From CAIYPH01 sp043744375 (lineage in GTDB: Bacteria > Pseudomonadota > Alphaproteobacteria > Acetobacterales > Acetobacteraceae), in assembly GCA_043744375.1 (NCBI GenBank), contig JAYTUU010000081.1, forward strand, positions 1 through 24,266: a stretch of DNA of 24,266 bases, written 5' to 3'. Positions within the stretch are counted from its first letter, which is position 1, and each line of letters opens with the position of its first letter. Below the pieces are notes generated by a model that made no database searches, had not been told where the DNA came from, and saw only the letters and a list, made by a program, of their open reading frames with translations. This document shows positions 20,858 through 24,266 of the stretch, in pieces. The position numbers and the translations under genes were made by a program.

Positions 20858-21888
20858 GCCGCGTCTCCGAGCAGGATCTCGTGCCCGGCATGGGCGGAGC
20901 GCACCGCCGCGAGGGCAATCTCCAGTGCGGCGCGCGCCTCCGTCGGCGGCATGCGGACAGGGCGATGAGAGGCGATGGCATCGACGAGCTCGGCCAGTTC
21001 GCGGGCATAGGCGGGCAGGTTGTGCAGCAGCATGTCGTAGTGCCCGGGAAAGTCGGCGCCGGCGTCACCAAAGCGGGTCAGGCCGGTCAATTCGTGGTCG
21101 CGGGCACGGATCGCGCCCGACAAACCGTAGAGTTCGAGCTGATGGAACGCAGGGTAACCGGGCGGCGCACAGTTCAGCACTTCCGCCGAGCCGATCGCGC
21201 CGTCACGGAAACGTACGGTGAGGCTGATGAAGTCAATCACCCCGACATTGCCGTCGATCGTGACATTGACCTCCGCCTGAACGGACGCGGCCTCCTGGCC
21301 GGTGAACCAGCGCAGCAGATCGGTCTCATGGATCGCGTTCATCATCGGCGCACCGCCGCTGACCTGCGGGTTCCCGGTCCAATGCCGCGGCGTCCACCAG
21401 ACTTGCGGAACCGCCCGCGACCGACGTTCGTTCTCGCGCAGCAGCCGCACAGGGCCGATGTCACCGCGATCCAGTGCTGCGCGGATTTCCATGTAGCGGC
21501 GGGTGAAACGCCGGCTATGACCGATCAGCAGTTCAACGCCAGCGGCCGCACAGGCCCCGATCATCCGATCCGCCTCCGCCAGCGAGGGTGCGATGGGCTT
21601 CTCGCACAACACATGCTTGCCCGCTGCCGCCGCTGCCTCCACCTGTTCCGCGTGCAGGTATTCCGGCGTCGCGATCACCACCGCGACGATATCCGGGCGG
21701 GCGAGCACGTCGCGATAATCGGTGGAATGCGATGCCCCCCAGGGCGCCGCCGCCGCTTGCGCCGCCGCGGCGTCGACATCGGCGGCGGCTCGCAACACCA
21801 CACGATCGGCAAGACATGCCATCGCCGGCAGATGCGCCGAGCGGGCGATACCACCACAGCCGATCAACCCGACCCCGATCTTCTCCAC
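20854..21888 (-). CDS. Gfo/Idh/MocA-family oxidoreductase
   Basis: 344 residues from GTG 21888. These NAD(P)-dependent enzymes oxidise or reduce sugars, inositols and related compounds. IGVGLIGCGGIARSAHLPAM is the nucleotide loop, KHVLCEKPIAPS (Glu96-Lys97-Pro98) the catalytic block, and GGAPMMNAIHETDLLRWFTG the active-site helix, with Asn where Asp is commoner. The GTG is preferred because GGAGG (21898-21894) lies five bases upstream. The alternative GTG/ATG at 21903/21900 adds five residues and has no such site. Substrate unknown. It is coupled to the degenerate partner downstream and divergent from the dimethylformamidase-like gene. Confidence 0.88.
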   Translation of the reverse strand: MEKIGVGLIGCGGIARSAHLPAMACLADRVVLRAAADVDAAAAQAAAAPWGASHSTDYRDVLARPDIVAVVIATPEYLHAEQVEAAAAAGKHVLCEKPIAPSLAEADRMIGACAAAGVELLIGHSRRFTRRYMEIRAALDRGDIGPVRLLRENERRSRAVPQVWWTPRHWTGNPQVSGGAPMMNAIHETDLLRWFTGQEAASVQAEVNVTIDGNVGVIDFISLTVRFRDGAIGSAEVLNCAPPGYPAFHQLELYGLSGAIRARDHELTGLTRFGDAGADFPGHYDMLLHNLPAYARELAELVDAIASHRPVRMPPTEARAALEIALAAVRSAHAGHEILLGDAA

Positions 21889-21893
21889 ACCCG

Positions 21894-21898
21894 CCTCC
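21894..21898 (-). promoter_or_regulatory. Shine-Dalgarno site deciding the Gfo/Idh start
   Basis: GGAGG on the minus strand, five bases before the GTG at 21888. Confidence 0.55.
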
Positions 21899-21903
21899 AT
21901 CAC

Positions 21904-22007
21904 CGCCGTGCGCGAGTATCTGCCGGATTATCCGCGGTGACCAGAAGGTGCCTTGTGCGCCAGCGCCGCGCGGCTACGATCCCCACACCGAACGCGAGGG
22001 GGCCACC
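21904..22007. promoter_or_regulatory. Divergent intergenic region of the dehydrogenase and amidase units
   Basis: This gap of about 100 bp must hold both promoters. An 11-bp dyad, CGGAT-T-ATCCG (21924-21934), is the only clear symmetric site and could be an operator. GAGGGGG at 21996-22002 is the ribosome-binding site of the plus-strand gene. No convincing -35/-10 pair was found. Confidence 0.35.
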
Positions 22008-24173
22008 ATGCATGCATTGACCGGCTATACCGACCGATGGAGCGTGAAACAGGGCGGCACCATCGGCTTCATGGTCTCGAGTGCCGCACGACGAGACTTC
22101 ACCGTGCGTTTCGTGCGCCATCTCTGCGCGGACCCAAACCCGGCGGGGCCTGGCTATGCCGAGGTCATCATGCCCAGCCCACTCGACGGCACGCGGCCGG
22201 GGCTGGAGCAGCCCGCGTTTCTCGGCAGCTTCGGCCACGTCGCCGCCTTGCCAATTGATCTCGGCGCGGGCGTGCGGCTAAGCGCGACGATCTGGCCGAC
22301 CACGCCACGCCTGGGGCGACAGGGGTTGATCGCGATGCGGGTCGGCGGCTGGCATCTGGCACTGGGCATCGGGCCGGGCGGCGGCGCGATGGCGGAGGCC
22401 AGCGGCCCCGGCGGGACTGTCCATGCCGAGGTGGCCCGACCGCTGCACGAACGGCGTTGGTACGACGTGATCGTCGAACTCGACCGCAACGGCGGCCTGC
22501 GCGTCAGCCAGACGCCACATGCGCCGCTCAACGACGGTGGCGTTGCCAGTGCATCGGGCGTCCAAATGCCGATTACGAGCGCGGCCGAAATCTTTCTCGC
22601 CGCCATGCCGCCGGATGGGGCGGCACCGGCAAACGCGCACTACAACGGCAAACTCGAACGCCCCGCCATCACGCGCCCCGCCCCATCCCTGGCGCCGCTG
22701 GCCGCCTGGGATTTCTCGATCGGGATGCAAAGCCAGGTCGCCACCGACACCGGCCCGCACGCCGCCCATGCCCGCCTCGTCAACCTGCCGACGCGGGCGA
22801 TGACCGGATCGAACTGGACCGGCGCAGTTCATGACTGGAAGTCGGCGCCCGGCCAGTACGGCGCCATCCATTTCCACGATGACGACCAAGGCCCGCTCGG
22901 CTGGACCGAAAGCTTCCGCCTGGAAATCCCCATGGACTGGCCAAGCGGCTTCTACGCCGCCCATATCCGTAACGATGCCGGCGAGGACTTCCTGCCGTTC
23001 ATCGTCCGCCCGGCCACGCCGCAATCCGACGCCGTGCTGCTGGTGCCGACCTTCAGCTACCAGGTCTATGGCTGCCATGTCCGCCCCGGCCGCGGCGCCG
23101 AGATCGCGGAACGCGCCGCTACCTGGGGATCGTTGCGCGAAACGCCGGACATGAACCCGCAATTCGGCCTGTCCTGCTACAACCACCACAGCGACGGCTC
23201 AGGCGTCGCACTGATGACCCAGGCCCGCCCGATGCTCGACACCAGGCCACGCCAGTTCGTACTGATGGACCCCGTCGAGGGCGGTTCCGGCACGTCGCGC
23301 TGGGTCGCCGACAATTACATTGACCTCTGGTTGCGCAGCATCGGCGTCGCCCATGACGTCATCACCGATCATGACCTGCACGCGGAAGGCGTCGCGGCCC
23401 TCGCGCCCTATCGCGTCGTCATCGCCGCCCAGCACCCAGAATATCATTCCGAACGCATGATGCAGGCCTTCGAGGACCATCTCGGCCAAGGCGGCCGGCT
23501 GATGTATCTCGGCGGCAACGGCTTCTACTGGCGCGCAGAACCGGCGGCCGACCAGCCGGAGACGCTGGAAGTCCGGCGCGCCGAGGGCGGCATCCGCGTC
23601 TGGGAGTCGATGCCCGGCGAAAGCTACCACGCCTTCGGCGGCGGCTATGGCGGCCTATGGCGTCGCATCGGCCGCTCCAGCCACAAGCTCGTCGGCATCA
23701 GCTTCTCCACCCAAGGCCGCCATCTCGGCTTCCCCTATCATTTCATCGACGGCATCCAGAACCCCCGGGTGTCGTTCATGACAGAGGGGCTGGAAGCCCT
23801 CCCCGGCACGGCATTCGGCACCGCCGGCTACATGGGCGGCGGCGCGGCAGGCTTCGAACTCGACAGCGTGAACGCCAAATATGGCACCCCTGCGCACGCG
23901 CTCGTCGTCGCCAAGGGGATCGTCATCCATCCCGACTACAGCTGGGTCAACGAAGACATGCTGGTGCACCGCCATCCCCTCCCGCAGGAGGACTGGTCCT
24001 GTGCCGACATGACCTTCTTCGAGACTGCCGCCGGCGGCGCCGTCTTCTCGGTGGGCTCGATGACCTATGCCGGCAGCCTGATGGTGAACAACGCCGACAC
24101 GCCGCTCAGCCGTCTCACCGCCAACGTGCTACGCCGCTTCGCCGATCCGGCCGCTTTCAACTTGCCCGACTAA
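22008..24173 (+). CDS. N,N-dimethylformamidase large-subunit-like protein
   Basis: 721 residues; the Paracoccus-type DMFase large subunit is about 760. A beta-rich N-terminal part (1-90) and a LamG-like jelly roll (about 90-225, RRWYDVIVELDRNG) precede a large amidotransferase-like domain. There, FGLSCYNHHSDGSG, DVITDHDLHAEG, QHPEYHSERM, RLMYLGGNGFYWR, ESYHAFGGGYGGLWRRIG and GGAAGFELDS match the DMFase C-terminal domain. DMFase uses a mononuclear iron held by two Tyr and one Glu; plausible counterparts are Tyr391, Tyr351 or Tyr354, and Glu478, with His476 nearby. No small-subunit gene is seen. The ATG has GAGGGGG five bases upstream; the open frame back to 21588 is antisense to the Gfo/Idh gene. 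An amide substrate is likely, DMF itself only one option. Confidence 0.85.
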   Translation: MHALTGYTDRWSVKQGGTIGFMVSSAARRDFTVRFVRHLCADPNPAGPGYAEVIMPSPLDGTRPGLEQPAFLGSFGHVAALPIDLGAGVRLSATIWPTTPRLGRQGLIAMRVGGWHLALGIGPGGGAMAEASGPGGTVHAEVARPLHERRWYDVIVELDRNGGLRVSQTPHAPLNDGGVASASGVQMPITSAAEIFLAAMPPDGAAPANAHYNGKLERPAITRPAPSLAPLAAWDFSIGMQSQVATDTGPHAAHARLVNLPTRAMTGSNWTGAVHDWKSAPGQYGAIHFHDDDQGPLGWTESFRLEIPMDWPSGFYAAHIRNDAGEDFLPFIVRPATPQSDAVLLVPTFSYQVYGCHVRPGRGAEIAERAATWGSLRETPDMNPQFGLSCYNHHSDGSGVALMTQARPMLDTRPRQFVLMDPVEGGSGTSRWVADNYIDLWLRSIGVAHDVITDHDLHAEGVAALAPYRVVIAAQHPEYHSERMMQAFEDHLGQGGRLMYLGGNGFYWRAEPAADQPETLEVRRAEGGIRVWESMPGESYHAFGGGYGGLWRRIGRSSHKLVGISFSTQGRHLGFPYHFIDGIQNPRVSFMTEGLEALPGTAFGTAGYMGGGAAGFELDSVNAKYGTPAHALVVAKGIVIHPDYSWVNEDMLVHRHPLPQEDWSCADMTFFETAAGGAVFSVGSMTYAGSLMVNNADTPLSRLTANVLRRFADPAAFNLPD

Positions 24174-24188
24174 GCAGAGTCCGATCGG
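24170..24188 (+). repeat. 19-bp half-copy of the 19895-19924 palindrome
   Basis: CTAAGCAGAGTCCGATCGG, identical to 19895-19913. The TAA stop of the amidase-like gene (24171-24173) is formed by the repeat itself. The matching second half is absent here. Confidence 0.85.
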
Positions 24189-24198
24189 CTCCCCCACG

Positions 24199-24265
24199 GC
24201 AGTCCAGGGAAGGCAAGCGCGCCTCCGGCGGCCAAGGGCCAGTGGCCCTTGGAACCCCGGACTGC
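24199..24265. repeat. Nested hairpin repeat at the right edge
   Basis: An outer stem pairs GCAGTCC (24199-24205) with GGACTGC (24259-24265) and continues past one mismatch. Inside are CGCC-TCC-GGCG (24220-24230) and CCAAGGGCC-AGT-GGCCCTTGG (24232-24252), again with three-base loops. The latter is a compensated variant of the hairpin at 14993-15013. The block runs to the window edge and may terminate the amidase-like transcript. Confidence 0.75.
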
Positions 24266-24266
24266 T

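Noticed and set aside
21588..24173. 861-residue reading of the dimethylformamidase-like gene
   Set aside because: The extra 140 residues are antisense to the Gfo/Idh gene and are Pro/Arg-rich; GAGGGGG marks the ATG at 22008.

Overview
The window is a dense, very GC-rich stretch of bacterial chromosome, most likely from an alphaproteobacterium of the Acetobacteraceae/Rhodospirillales type. This is inferred from a MucR/Ros-family regulator beside a Fur-family gene, a tsaB-rimI-mucR-fur...lnt-xre neighbourhood, an sdhCDAB operon, many ATGA/GTGA stop-start overlaps, and GC-rich three-base-loop hairpins between genes. No rRNA, tRNA, CRISPR array, phage gene or transposase gene was seen. The only mobile-looking DNA is short palindromic repeats and one 69-bp MITE-like element.

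Layout: (1) 1-2110, a plus-strand two-gene unit (outer-membrane barrel protein and ZnuA-like zinc-binding protein) behind a perfect 21-bp Zur-box-like palindrome at 248-268. (2) 2187-6774, a metal-dependent M20-type amidohydrolase (minus) divergent from a plus-strand run of class II aldolase, small lipoprotein with a probable CTG start, EamA-type transporter and RlmI-like rRNA methyltransferase. (3) 6829-14933, mostly minus strand: tyrosine-phosphatase-like protein, tsaB, rimI, mucR, fur, a 2-hydroxyacid dehydrogenase, lnt, an XRE regulator and a large GT-C-like membrane protein, with one plus-strand TusA-like gene convergent on rimI. (4) 14947-15179, a repeat island of six three-base-loop hairpins, three on each side of a 69-bp inverted-repeat element. 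(5) 15193-18674, sdhCDAB on the minus strand, with asd upstream (18754-19815). (6) 19895-19964, two tandem perfect palindromes. (7) 19955-24173, a minus-strand pair of Gfo/Idh/MocA-type proteins, one with its catalytic motif destroyed, divergent from a 721-residue relative of the N,N-dimethylformamidase large subunit. (8) 24170-24266, another repeat block sharing a 19-bp word with (6) and a hairpin type with (4).

Regions 3 and 5 are housekeeping: t6A tRNA modification, ribosomal-protein acetylation, lipoprotein N-acylation, TCA cycle/respiratory complex II and aspartate-family amino-acid synthesis. The least explained parts are the zinc-regulated outer-membrane gene, the GT-C-like protein, the dehydrogenase pair with the dimethylformamidase-like enzyme, and the hairpin repeats, which tend to sit on stop codons.
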